64,000 bases of DNA, from assembly GCF_018873765.1 (NCBI RefSeq), contig NC_057919.1, forward strand, positions 24,902,698 through 24,966,697, given 5' to 3'. The notes below the pieces were generated by a model that was not told where the DNA came from, did not search any database, and saw only the letters and a list, made by a program, of their open reading frames with translations. The position numbers and the translations under genes are program-made. Positions 20,695 to 31,111 of the stretch are shown one piece after another. The DNA is from Telopea speciosissima (Eukaryota > Streptophyta > Magnoliopsida > Proteales > Proteaceae). How positions within the stretch are numbered: position 1 is the first letter of the stretch; each line of letters opens with the position of its first letter.

Positions 20695-23247
20695 TGTTAC
20701 ACCCCCATTCTTGAACCACGGGGAATGCAATCAGAGCGTACCAATATGCTCCCAAACCGCCAAGATCACAGATGTAGTAAACAGGATTAACTCATACACA
20801 CGACCACAGAAGATTAAAACAGATTAAAATATTAATATCAGAGTGTATAGAATCTACGTGATAACTTATATAATGTTGTTTAAGTAATCCTCCCAGTACA
20901 AATCATTCCAATCAGGACCTATGTATTACCTACTATATAAATAATACATCTATCATGAAAGGAATCAAAAGAATACACCTGTAGTTCAAAAATGAATAAT
21001 CAAGTGCATCAAAAGATGGCCACCGGCCATAAGTCACTGTCCCGCGAAGGAACACACGTCACAGCAACACTCCGATCCGTGCTCCACGATCTCCGGAGCC
21101 CACCAATCAACGTAACCAGCCTCAGGAGTCTCATACTCCGTGCCACTCTGCTCAAATGTACCTACATCAACTAAAAATATGTTTCCTCGAGGAGTGAGCT
21201 CCAACTGAGCTCAATGAGTGGCTAAGCCACACAAGCATACACAATAATAATAATGAATGGGGTTGACTGCAAACCATGCATGATGGACGGATACCAAGGT
21301 GTCCCATACCACCAAGGTAGACCGTACATCACATACAATTTACAATCATGCTACATGAATGAATGATGATGTATAGTTTTATTGTTATCCACCTAACACA
21401 CAACTAAGTCAGGTATAGTACTATAGCAACACCTTAGGTAGCATCCCCGACATCGGTACCATAAACGGATGGTATACCGGCGATGACAAACCCGAGTTGC
21501 GCTGGAAGCCTGCTGTACCGGTCTCCACCAAGAGATATACGCAAACCCCCAAGTCAAATCCCGTCCTGGCGTTCGGCCCAAAATACAGTCGGTACCCGAA
21601 CTTTCCAGGTGGGTATACCCGAATAACGGTCGGAACCCACGGATTTGACCGACACCTAACCCCCTGTCGGTAAGGGTCATAGTACTGGGTAAACATTTGT
21701 CCTAGCCAGCATTCACCTATTGTATGAGTGAGGTACGCATGTGCATAGGCCAGAGGCCGAGTCCATAGATACCGAAATACGGTCGGCCGGCTATCCTCTC
21801 GCCCCTCGAGCCCATACGTACGTATACAAGTACGAGATGTGAATACCGAAGGTAGTCGATCGGTCACCATCCCGTTTCCACCTAATGCAATGGACAACTC
21901 TAATGCAATTTCAAGTGCGGCAATCTCAAGCCCAGCACCCACCGGCACTTGGATCCCGCTTCCGAAACCCTAGATCTACATGCCATGAGTGAGTCCATAT
22001 TATGGAATCCCCAGGTCCAGCACCAACCGGCACCCGAGTCCCATAACTAAATCCAATACCATTCGCACCATAGTGCAATGAAATTAATAATATCGCAAGA
22101 CAAAAATGTAAAGTCCTATCAACATCTAAACATTTATATCGTCCTATATCTTATCAATAATTATATATTATAGCACACATGCATGAATGACATTCGCAAG
22201 ACACGACACATAAACATTCCATAAATTAAGACGTTTGCTTAACTCACTCACCTTGATTCTCAGTTAATCGTCAGTACGGAGTTCTTCAAATCTGTGTTCG
22301 ATGCCAAGTACACTGTCCCACGTACTAATACGCCCCCGAGCCGGGTCAGTCACCCTAAAGAGAGTGTACAACGTGGGGAGAGATTAGTGCCTTAGGGCTA
22401 GAAGAGTTGGGCCCCATAAGTTATCAAACAAGGCTGAAATAGGGGACCAGCACATACAGCAAGGCTATATCATGTGCCTGTCCATGTGCCTGTCCCTCTC
22501 GGACTTTCCCACCGACAAATCTAGGTTCTCAGGGACTAGCACTTGCATGTGCCTGTCCATGTGCCTGTCCCTCTCGGACTTTCCCACCGGTATATCTAGG
22601 TTCTCAGGGACTAGCACTTGCATGTGCCTGTCCCTCTCGGACCTCCCACAGGTAGATCTTTCTCAGGGACTGGCACTTGCATGTGCCTGTCCATGTGCCT
22701 GTCTCTCTCGGACTTCCCACCGGCAGATCTGGTTTCTCAGGGACAGGCACTTGCATGTGCCTGTCCATGTGTCAGTCTTGCTATTCATGCCATTCTGAGA
22801 ATGGTTTTACCTTGGGGGTAAAATGGGGTATCTTAGGAGTTTTTTTGGAGGTCTCTTTAGCCATGAAAACAACTCAATCAAGGTGCCATAGCACACCCCC
22901 AACATGGGTTTGTAAACCCAATGATCGATTGATTGGGTTTTCCTCTATTAAAATACACATGGGAAGGGAACTCATGGGTATGGGTATTGGGGTTTTGAAG
23001 TGTCTTTAATCAATGTTATTTAACACCCCTCAAACCACACATCTACGGTCTTCCATGAGGGTTGGTGAAACCCATAAATGGAGGTAAATCCCCAATTTTG
23101 GTTTCATAATTGGAGAAGGGTGAATGGGTTTAAGGTAGGGTTAGGTGCTTCATAGTTAAGCATAAAGGATTTATCATTAATGGCTCTTCTAATAAGGTAG
23201 GTGAAGCACTGATGGCTCATAATTCCAAACCCTAGGTCTATAAATTA

Positions 23248-23288
<41 letters not shown>

Positions 23289-23935
23289 CTCACCAATGTA
23301 GGAGAGCAAGCTTGGGTTCCACCTCTCTCCTTTCTTCTTCTTCTTTCTTCTCCTTCTTCCTTCTTCTTCTTCTTCTTCTTTTTCTTCTTCTTTTTCTTCT
23401 TTTTCTTTTTTTCCTTCTCTCCTTTCCTCTCCACAATTTAGGTTTTCTATTGTGAGGTGAATAGTGGATTGACCCCTATTTACCTCACTTTATTCTTAAG
23501 TCATGTTTGGTTGTCTTAGGTCTTTAGGTCCATTTTAAGTTATTGGGCCCATTATACTACTAGGCCCATAATATGATTAGAAGGAACATCAGGTCCTAAG
23601 CCCATTCTAGTATTTATACTTATGAGTTATTAGGATATTAACTTACTCCCAATCATCTGTAAGTGGGAACGGGTACACCGGACGAGGGCCGGGCGGATCC
23701 TTGGAATGAGGAAATTCTAGGAATGCACCCTCGAAGATAAACTTTCCCCTATCTCTGTCGATGTGCCTATCCTCGAAGACTTCTCCAGAGTCACGGTCAA
23801 CAATCTTGTGGGATGGCTTGAGTATCACGGCCCACAGTTCATGAGCGTACTCTGCTCCCTATTCTACATAAAAGGTTCAAACCAGACTGGTGGTCAGACC
23901 GGGTTTTAAACCAGGTTTTGGGCACAAATTTAACA
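20695..23935 (-). repeat. Gypsy LTR, downstream (3') copy in element sense
   Basis: This copy runs from TGTTACACCCCC to TTTAACA (plus-strand reading), with the TGTTA/TAACA inverted tips expected of an LTR. Its length is 3,241 bp. It contains a minisatellite at 22.47-22.77 kb, an (AG)n tract at about 23250-23285 and a long CTT-rich tract at 23330-23410 that is much shorter in the other LTR. It is open to no long conserved frame; apparent ORFs here recur in the other LTR with substitutions. Confidence 0.95.
22472..22790. repeat. LTR minisatellite, first copy
   Basis: Imperfect units of about 60-75 bp share CACTTGCATGTGCCTGTCC (starting near 22544, 22614, 22673 and 22748), followed by CTCTCGGAC and CCACCGGCAGATCT. 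GGCACTTGCATGTGCC is nearly its own complement. Unit lengths differ from those in the other LTR, showing independent turnover. Confidence 0.85.
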
Positions 23936-23948
23936 TCCTCCCTACCTT
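23936..23948 (-). promoter_or_regulatory. Gypsy polypurine tract
   Basis: The minus strand reads AAGGTAGGGAGGA immediately before TGTTAAAT, the start of the 3' LTR in element sense. This is the expected position for plus-strand priming. Confidence 0.85.
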
Positions 23949-23969
23949 ATAAGAATTTCATCCTCAAAA

Positions 23970-25282
23970 TTAAGGCGTACCTGTCATGTTGAATAGATGG
24001 GGATGCGTTGCTCGAATCTCGCTCTCGCGTTCCCAAGATGCCTCCTTGTCAGAATGGTTTCTCCATCGTACCTTAACATAAGAGACGACACAATTTCAAA
24101 GATTATGCTCATTCCTCTCAAGAATCTTCATAGGCTCCTCGACGTAAGTCAGGCCCTCGGAGAGTTCAGGTAATTCTTGGGTCAACACGTGGGCTAGATC
24201 CACAATGTACTTCCTCAACATAGATGTGTGAAATACATCATGAACACCGACTAAAGATGGGGGCAGTGCCAGCCTGTATGCCACTAGTCCAATCCTTGCC
24301 AGGATTTCATACGGTCCGATGTACCTAGGGCTCAGTTTCCCCTTCTTATCGAATCGCAGCACGCCTTTCATTGGTGATATCCAAAGGAATACCTTATCAC
24401 CTATAGTGAACTCAAGGTCCTTTCTCTTCAAGTCAGCATAGCTTTTCTGCCTTGACTGCGCCACCTTGATTCGGTCTCTAATCAAATCTACCTTTTCACA
24501 TGTGGCTTGTATCAATTCGGGCCCCAAAATTCTTCGCTCACCAACCTCGTCCCAGTACAGTGGTGTCCTACACTTTCTGCCATACTATGCTTCGTACGGT
24601 GCCATACCAATGGTAGCTTGGTAACTGTTGTTGTAAGCAAATTCAATAAGTGAGATATGTTCATCCCAACTACCCTTCAAATCAATGGCACAAGCCCTGA
24701 GCATGTCTTCCAGTATTTGTATGGTCCTCTCTGACTGCCCATCGGTCTGTGGGTGAAAGGCCATGCTAAAGTTCAACAGTGTACCCATAGCCTTCTAGAA
24801 ACCATCCCAAAATCTGGATGTGAACCTGGGATCACGATCAGAGATGATGCTTACTGGAATCCCATGCAGGAGAACAATATTGTCCATGTACAGCTTTGCT
24901 AGCTTTTCCATTGGGTAAGTTACCTTAATCGGAATGAAGTGTGCGGTCTTGGTGAGCCGATCCACAATCACCCATATGGCATCAACACCCTTAACTGTGC
25001 GGCGTAACCCTGTGACAAGTCCATGGTGATGTGCTCCCACTTCCACTCTGGGATGGGAAGCGACTGTAGTAATCCGTAGGGTCGATGTCTCTCCGCCTTT
25101 ACCTTCTGACAGGTGAGGCATTTCGATACAAATGTTGCCACATCAGCTTTCATGCCTATCCACCAAAAGTGTAGCTTCAAATCCTTGTACATCTTGGTGC
25201 TGCCGGGATGTACTGAGTATGGAGAACAATGGGCTTCACTCATAATTTCTTCCCTCAACTTCTCATCATTGGGTACACACAA
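23970..25282 (-). pseudogene. Gypsy integrase with C-terminal chromodomain, broken
   Basis: The H..C zinc-binding region is seen as [11 protein letters not shown] and [10 protein letters not shown]. The catalytic core follows: MDLSQG in place of the usual MDFVTGL, then [19 protein letters not shown] and [12 protein letters not shown], then FHPQTDGQSERT with the catalytic glutamate. A frameshift near 25100 splits the first Asp region. Stops occur after FWDGF and after APYEA. The tail reads KGKLSPRYIGPYEIL. After a TGA at about 24093 the same frame continues with VKVRWRNHSDKEASWERESE, a chromodomain core, and ends at TAA 23970-23972. Chromodomains guide such elements to heterochromatin marks. 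The decay is recent enough that all domains are readable. Confidence 0.9.
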
Positions 25283-25294
25283 CCTACCCCTGAA

Positions 25295-26962
25295 TCAAAG
25301 GATGCCATTTTTGGATAAAGTAAAATCTGATTCCTCCTGCATCTCTTTCCGAATGCCATCCATCACTTTTTGAAATTCTGCATCAGTAGGTTGGGCTACT
25401 TTGATCTTCTCTATTAATGAGGGTTGTATTGTCAGGGTGGCGAATAACATAGTAGCATCACCAACTAACACTTCCAACTCCATTCTTCTAGCCTCCTCTA
25501 TGAGCTGCCCATTGACTGTTAAGGCTGCCAAGGAAAGGGTTTGTGATTTTCTACTAAGTGCATCTGCCACCACATTGGCTTTGCCTGGATGGTATTGGAT
25601 GGTGCAATCATAATCTTTTATCAGTTCTAACCATCGCATCTGCCTCATATTTAACTCCTTCTGAGTGAAGAAGTACTTCAGGCTTTTGTGATCGCTGAAG
25701 ATTTCACTTTTCTCACCATATAAGTAATGACGCCAAATTTTCAATGCGAATACTACTGCCGCCAGCTCAAGATCATGAGTGGGGTAGTTCTTTTCATAGT
25801 CCTTCAACTGTCTAGAAGCATACGCCACTACCTTGCCATTCTGCATTAAGACATAGCCAAGCCCTAGCCTCGATGCATCACTGTACACTGTCATATCACC
25901 AGTTCCCGATGGGAGTGTCAAAACTGGGGCAGTGACAAGTTTGTGTTTCAGCTCTTGGAAGCTCTTTTCACATTCCTCAGACCATTCATACTTCACGCCC
26001 TTTCGGGTCAACTTAGTCATTGGGGCTGATATGTGAGAAAAGTTCTCAATGAACCTTCGATAGTATCCTGCCAACCCTAGGAAACTTTGAATTTCGCCGA
26101 CATTCTTTGGCGCTTCCCATTCAAGTACAGCCTTCACCTTACCAGGGTCCACTTCAATACCTTTCTCTGAAACTATATGCCATAGAAATGCCACCTGTGG
26201 GAGCCAAAACTCACACTTACTACATTTGGCATATAGTTTCTTTTCTCTTAGTCTCTGTAGTATCATCCTCAGGTGTTGGGAGTGTTCCTCTGCATTCTTG
26301 GAATAAATTAAAATGTCATCAATGAAGACAATGACAAACTTGTCCAATACGTCTTGAGACACTCGGTTCATTAATTCCATAAAGGCAGCTGGGGCATTGG
26401 TCAGTCCGAACGACATTACCAAGAACTCGTAATGTCCATATCGGGACCAAAAAGCCGTCTTGCTTATGTCACTTTCCTTGATCTTGAGCTGGGGATAACC
26501 TGACCTCAAATCAATCTTGGAAAAGACCTTTGCACCTTGCAACTGGTCAAACAGGTCATCTATCCTTGGTAGTGGATACCGATTCTTAATGGTTAGCTTA
26601 TTAAGCTCTCGGTAGTCTATACACATCCTCATGCTTCCGTCCTTCTTCTTAACAAAAAGGACCGATGCACCCCAAGGGGACACGCTGGGTCAGATAAAAC
26701 CCTTCTTTAGTAAGTCCTGCAACTGGGTTTGAAGCTCCTTCAACTCCGTAGGGGCCATCCTATATGGAGCCCTAGACACTGGTGCTGCCCCCGGGGTCAG
26801 ATCGATCATGAACTCTATTTCTCGATCGGGAGTTAGCTCTGTCAGATCATCTGGGAACACGTCCGGATACTCCCTTACCACCGCAATCTCGGTCAAAGGC
26901 CTGATCTTAGCTTCTGTATCCAATACCGAGGCAAGGTAGCCCTGATAGCCTGAATTCATCAA
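25295..26962 (-). pseudogene. Gypsy reverse transcriptase and RNase H, one stop
   Basis: One frame runs from about 26962 to 25295 with a single TGA near 26687 (after LLKKGFI). Upstream is the RT leader PDVFPDDL. Downstream are [20 protein letters not shown], the FIDD active site (codons at about 26314-26326) in [15 protein letters not shown], and [13 protein letters not shown]. RNase H follows: [33 protein letters not shown] and DHKSLKYF. The catalytic Asp pair and RNase H acidic residues are present. Apart from the one stop this is a nearly intact polymerase segment. Confidence 0.93.
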
Positions 26963-27007
26963 TTTCTGTGCTTGGAGAGCAGAAATGATTGTTTTCTTAT
27001 GCTTCCC

Positions 27008-27376
27008 TTAGTGCCCAACAAATGTGAATTTCTTCTCTCCTTTGGGTTTGAAGACTATATGCTTCTTGGCACACACCACATTTGCTTGGTACTCTGCCAA
27101 CCAATCCATACCTAGGATAACGTCGAAGTCGATCATCTCAAGTTCGATGAGACATGCCATTATTTTTTGACCACATACTTCCACCATACAAGGCTCGTAG
27201 ACTATGTCTAGTTGCACAACACTGCCTGTAGGTGTACTGACTGCTAGCCCCTGGGTTAGGTTCTTTGGGGAGACGTGCATCTCCTTTGCAAAAGAAGGGG
27301 ATACGAACGAGTGGGATGCCCCTGAATCAAACAACACATGTGCAAGTGAATTAGAAATTGTTAAAGTACCTGACAC
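27008..27376 (-). pseudogene. Gypsy aspartic protease
   Basis: The 122-codon frame contains AHVLFDSGASHSFVS, the DSGA retropepsin active site, and DFDVILGMDWLAEY, the conserved ILGMDWL block of plant gypsy proteases. It ends with a stop at 27008-27010, shortly before the reverse transcriptase frame, and is separated from gag by stops. In an intact element gag, protease and polymerase form one polyprotein. Confidence 0.88.
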
Positions 27377-27391
27377 ATGATACGATTTACT

Positions 27392-28732
27392 TCATGGCAT
27401 GCATGTATGGTTAGAGAAAAGACAAGCAAAAGCTATTATTGATAAGATAGCTGTCATACCTGTCACTACTCCTGGTGCGCTTTCCGCATCTTCCTTGGTG
27501 ACAACATACACCTGTCCGGGCAACCTATTGCCAGTGTAAGGCTGAATTGCGCTGCTGAAATGACGAGGCATAGGTGGTCGAGCTAGAGGATGTGATGACT
27601 CCGATTTCTTGCTCGGACAAGACTTAGAGAAATGACCATACTGGTTGTAGTTGTAACAACAAGCTCCTGGCATAGATGACTGGGGTGCAGATGAAGCTTG
27701 TCCAGATTTGATGGGCTGAGGTGCCTCCGGCTTCCTGTACTGAAATGGCGCAGGGTTCACATAATATGGCCGAGGATATTTGTTAGGCCCTTGAGTGCTC
27801 TGTGAAGATGCAGACCGCTTTCTGATACTAGACTGTGGGTAAGAAGTTTCATTCTGTCGATCCTCGATGGACTTCGCCATTTGAACCACTGCGGCATACC
27901 GCTGGAGGTTATGACTCAACACTATGGCCCCAATAGTGTTTCTCAGGCCTCTCTCAAATCTGCTCGCCTTCCCTTGGTCATCTCTGAGGTAAGGAGGAGC
28001 GGAGTGGTGTAATTCCTCATAATTCTGTTGGTACTCTTGTACCGACTTCGACCCCTGAACAAGTGACATAAACTCAGCTTCCTTCTTTTCTCGAAAGTTC
28101 CGAGGGAAGTAGTTCTTGTAAAAGGCGGTCTTAAATTGGTCCCAAGTGAGGTTGGGATGAAGAGCCATGAGATTGGGTCGAGTACTTTTCCACCAAGCCT
28201 CGGCGTCTCCCTCAAGTTGAAAGCCGGCACAAGCTATTCTTTGCTCGTCCGTGCAGCCCAGGAAATCAAAGATCTTTTCCATTTGTTGAACCCACTTAGA
28301 AGGAAAGAGCAAATCATCATTGGTTCATGCAGGAGTTACTTAGAAGGTATAGCAACTCCTGTATGAACCACAGGTGATGGAGGAGCGGCTCGGACTTGAG
28401 GTGCTTTTTCCGACAGCGGCAGTCTAAAACTGATTCCCAATTTCGGCCAGGAGATGCTCTTGACGTTGTTTCAATTGCATCATCATGGTTTCCATATATT
28501 GTCTTTGCTCCTCCCGAAAGTCTCTAAGAATGTCACCCACAAGTGTGGTGACCTCGTGAACTGAGACCCCCGGCCATGGAGGAGGAGGAATGGAAGTGCC
28601 TGAAGTTCCCGCAGCGGCATGACTAGCAGCTGGAGGCAGAGGAGGGGGTGGATCACTCAAGTCAGGGGTCACGACAATCTCATTGCCCGTCGCAGCGGGA
28701 TCCCTGGCTTGTTGTTGCCAAGTTTGAACCAT
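27392..28732 (-). pseudogene. Gypsy gag, broken
   Basis: The N-terminal part (28732-28424) is proline-rich (PPPPLPPAA) and ends in a stop after IGNQF. The main part (28312-27392) carries the retrotransposon gag core: ACAGFQLEGDAEAWWKS, LTWDQFKTAFYKNYFP and KKEAEFMSLVQGSKSVQEY. The zinc knuckle reads CYNYNQYGHFSKSC, so the second cysteine of CX2CX4HX4C is a tyrosine (a TGT to TAT type change). Stops lie between the two parts. Gag forms the virus-like particle and binds RNA. Confidence 0.9.
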
Positions 28733-28739
28733 CTCGAAT

Positions 28740-29530
28740 CCCTAAGCGTAGTCATAATTTTTCAAATTATTAGAATAATACATGAATAAATAAAATAAAA
28801 TAAATTACACGCATAAATCACACATGATTAAAATACCAGGCATACATACATGTCTTGGTATGGCGGGTGGGTCCCACAAGGATATAACTAATCAAAACAA
28901 GGCCAAATAAAATAAAGCAATAGATAAAATTAAATAAATAAGAACAACAATCAAAATAGTAATAAAATAAAATGAAACCCCCTTTTTTTTTTTTTTGGTG
29001 ACCGGCAGATGGGTTATGCGACTGACAGATGTCATGGGGTTGCTGCCGGTCACTCTTGGGTTTTCACCGGCATGAATCAGGTTTAGTGGGATAGGCACTT
29101 GCATGTGCCAGTCCCACTAAACCTGTTCCTGCCGGTCCCTATAAAAGTTAAAAACCCCATTTGGTCTTAACTTTCCCCTATAAAAAAAAAAAATAAAAAA
29201 AATAAAAAATTAGGGTTCTGCTTCCTCTCTTCATCTCTAAACTTCTTTCACTTCTAACAATTATGGGTTTTGGGATTTGGGAATTTTTTTTTTTTTTTTT
29301 GTGAAATGTGAATGATGAGCATAGTGGTTGATGGTGTTTGGTTTATTTCTCATAGATTTAACTCTAGTTGAACAACATACTTCGATGTCGTGAGGGTTCT
29401 TGCACAATGATCCTCTTATTTAACCTTTGTGCATTGTGGTTTGTTTTATTTTTATTTTTTATAGCTAATCTCTTTATACATAACCTAACTTGTCGTCCAT
29501 GTTTTCTCTCTTATGGTGTGTAGGTCATTA
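28740..29530. other. Non-coding gypsy leader with one LTR-minisatellite-like unit
   Basis: This lies between gag and the antisense ORF. It is AT-rich with long A and T runs (28982-28996, 29180-29210, 29288-29300). At 29094-29113 it contains GGCACTTGCATGTGCCAGTC flanked by TGCCGGT/CCGGCA words, very close to the LTR minisatellite core, which is unexpected for unique internal DNA. No other feature is seen. Confidence 0.6.
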
Positions 29531-29532
29531 CC

Positions 29533-30840
29533 ATGCCACCAAGGACATCAAGGGGCAGGGCTCGACTCCAACAAGACCAAGAGGGAGACCAAGGTGGGGG
29601 CAGCAGAGTTAGAGGCGGAGGTAGGGGTAGAGGTAGAGGTGCACAACCTCGTGAATTCAACCATGTCATGTTCCGTACGGTAGAGCATGCCGACCGTTGG
29701 AGCCTCCTCGAGGAAAAGTTGGTCCTTAGTGAGCGAAAAGTTGATGAGAAAGAGCTTTGTTCCTTCAAGATAGCACAACAATTCGCAGCCCAGGGTTGGA
29801 CCAGCATGCTTCATCCTCCTGACACGGTGTACCCCCACTTTGTTAGGCAGTTCTACAGTAATCTCACTGCCGAGGAGCATGTTAGAAGGGGATTCCGTAT
29901 ATCCAGTCGGGTCAAGGGTCAAGACTTTTCCTTCAGTATGGCTGAGTTAGCGGCCATCATTGGTGTTCCCAACAAAGGGGAGGTCCGGTACTTCCCTGGT
30001 AAGACTAATCCGTTAAAACACTTGACTAAGGGTGAGAACTCCCATCTTAGGAAGAGTTTGAGAAGTGATGGGAGGGAAAAGGATTTATTGATTTCACAGT
30101 TTCGCCCCACCTTCAAGGTATTGGCTCGACCAGCGTAACAAAATCTTGTTCCTATCGCTGGTCACCTGCATCAGGCTTCCTTGATGCATTCCTACATTGC
30201 TCTTTGCTTATACGAGGGGCGACCACTTAACCTGCCCAACATCATCATTCGCAACATGGCCCGCAAGGGATATAAGCCCACGGAGACCGACCTACTGTAC
30301 GGAAGGCTATTGACAAAAGTCTTTCGTCATTTTGGCATTGAGGTTGACGAGGAAGATTGGAAGGAGACGGGAGAGTCGTGGTTCGACCTTGTCAGCATAC
30401 GAAAGATGCGCATGAAGGGTAATGAGGGTAGTGCGGATGACCCGGAGCCTACAATGAGACAAGCCAGCAGGAATTATGATGATGGTGAGAACGAGGAGGA
30501 ATTAAATGAGGAGGTAGGTGAGGAGCAGGGAGCTGATGTGCAGCCTCAGGAAAGCTAACACAGTCGAGAGCCCTCTCCCACAGTTAGGCGCCGCGGTGGA
30601 TGCGCCCGACTTGCCGGTAGGCACAATGCTGAGGCCTCATCTTTAGGAGTAGCAGAGCCTTGCTTGGGGTTCATTGCTGCCCAGCTGGCTACATTGACTG
30701 AGGTCGTCCAAAGTAACGCCGCCAGCATCAGAGAGCTTCCACACCACCACAGCCAGCAGATCAGTGATGAAAGTCTAGGAGTTGTTCCCCATTTTGTTGC
30801 CTATATATGGCTTCTCATCGAGAACACCATTAAGACTTTA
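29533..30840 (+). pseudogene. Antisense additional ORF in the gypsy element, plant-transposon-protein-like
   Basis: This frame is on the strand opposite to gag-pol, in the element's 5' untranslated region. ATG 29533 opens a 201-codon frame; TAA at about 30136 interrupts it; the same frame continues to TAA 30556-30558 and on to about 30840, so only two stops break roughly 430 codons. It begins with an Arg/Gly-rich tail (RGGGRGRGRGAQ). Next come AAQGWTSMLHPP, VYPHFVRQFYSNL, SRVKGQDFSFSMAELAAIIG and VPNKGEVRYF, then LYEGRPLNLPNIIIRNMA, then an acidic C-terminus. The FxxQGW, VxxFYxNL, SRVxGxxF and GVPNxG words resemble the 'putative plant transposon protein' family known from plant mobile elements. 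Its function is not known. A captured host or transposon gene, or a domesticated antisense factor, are both possible. Confidence 0.7.
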
Positions 30841-31096
30841 TGTATTTCCTGGTTTTTTTTTTTTTTTTTTTGGCATGTAATTTGTTCACTTTACTTCGAT
30901 CTGTTTATGTTCTATGAAAAATTCTCCACCCTTTTTTTTTTGTACGTGTCAGTGACGTATCAACACATTAACTAAGTTCTGTCTTTTCATTTGGTTTCTT
31001 ACATCTTATGTGTTGATAAGGCTTTTATTACACAATCCTAATAAAGAGTAAATCAGGTCGCGTGAATCTTGAGTTAATCCCATGGTAGAGCATCAC

Positions 31097-31108
31097 GCTC
31101 TGATACCA
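31097..31108 (-). promoter_or_regulatory. Gypsy primer-binding site
   Basis: The minus strand reads TGGTATCAGAGC three bases after the end of the upstream LTR. It is a 12-of-12 match to the initiator-tRNA-Met complement. It fixes the element's orientation as minus. Confidence 0.95.
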
Positions 31109-31111
31109 AGC

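Noticed and set aside
21393..21948. Minus-strand frames of about 95 and 175 codons in the gypsy LTR
   Set aside because: They lie entirely within the LTR, recur with scattered changes in the other LTR, and show no known domain.
22472..22790. Regularly spaced repeats that could suggest a CRISPR array
   Set aside because: Unit lengths vary, the intervening parts are themselves similar, the array is duplicated in both LTRs of a retrotransposon, and the genome is plant nuclear.
23189..23434. Lysine-rich minus-strand frame
   Set aside because: It is a translation of the CTT/TTC microsatellite in the gypsy LTR, and the tract is much shorter in the other LTR.
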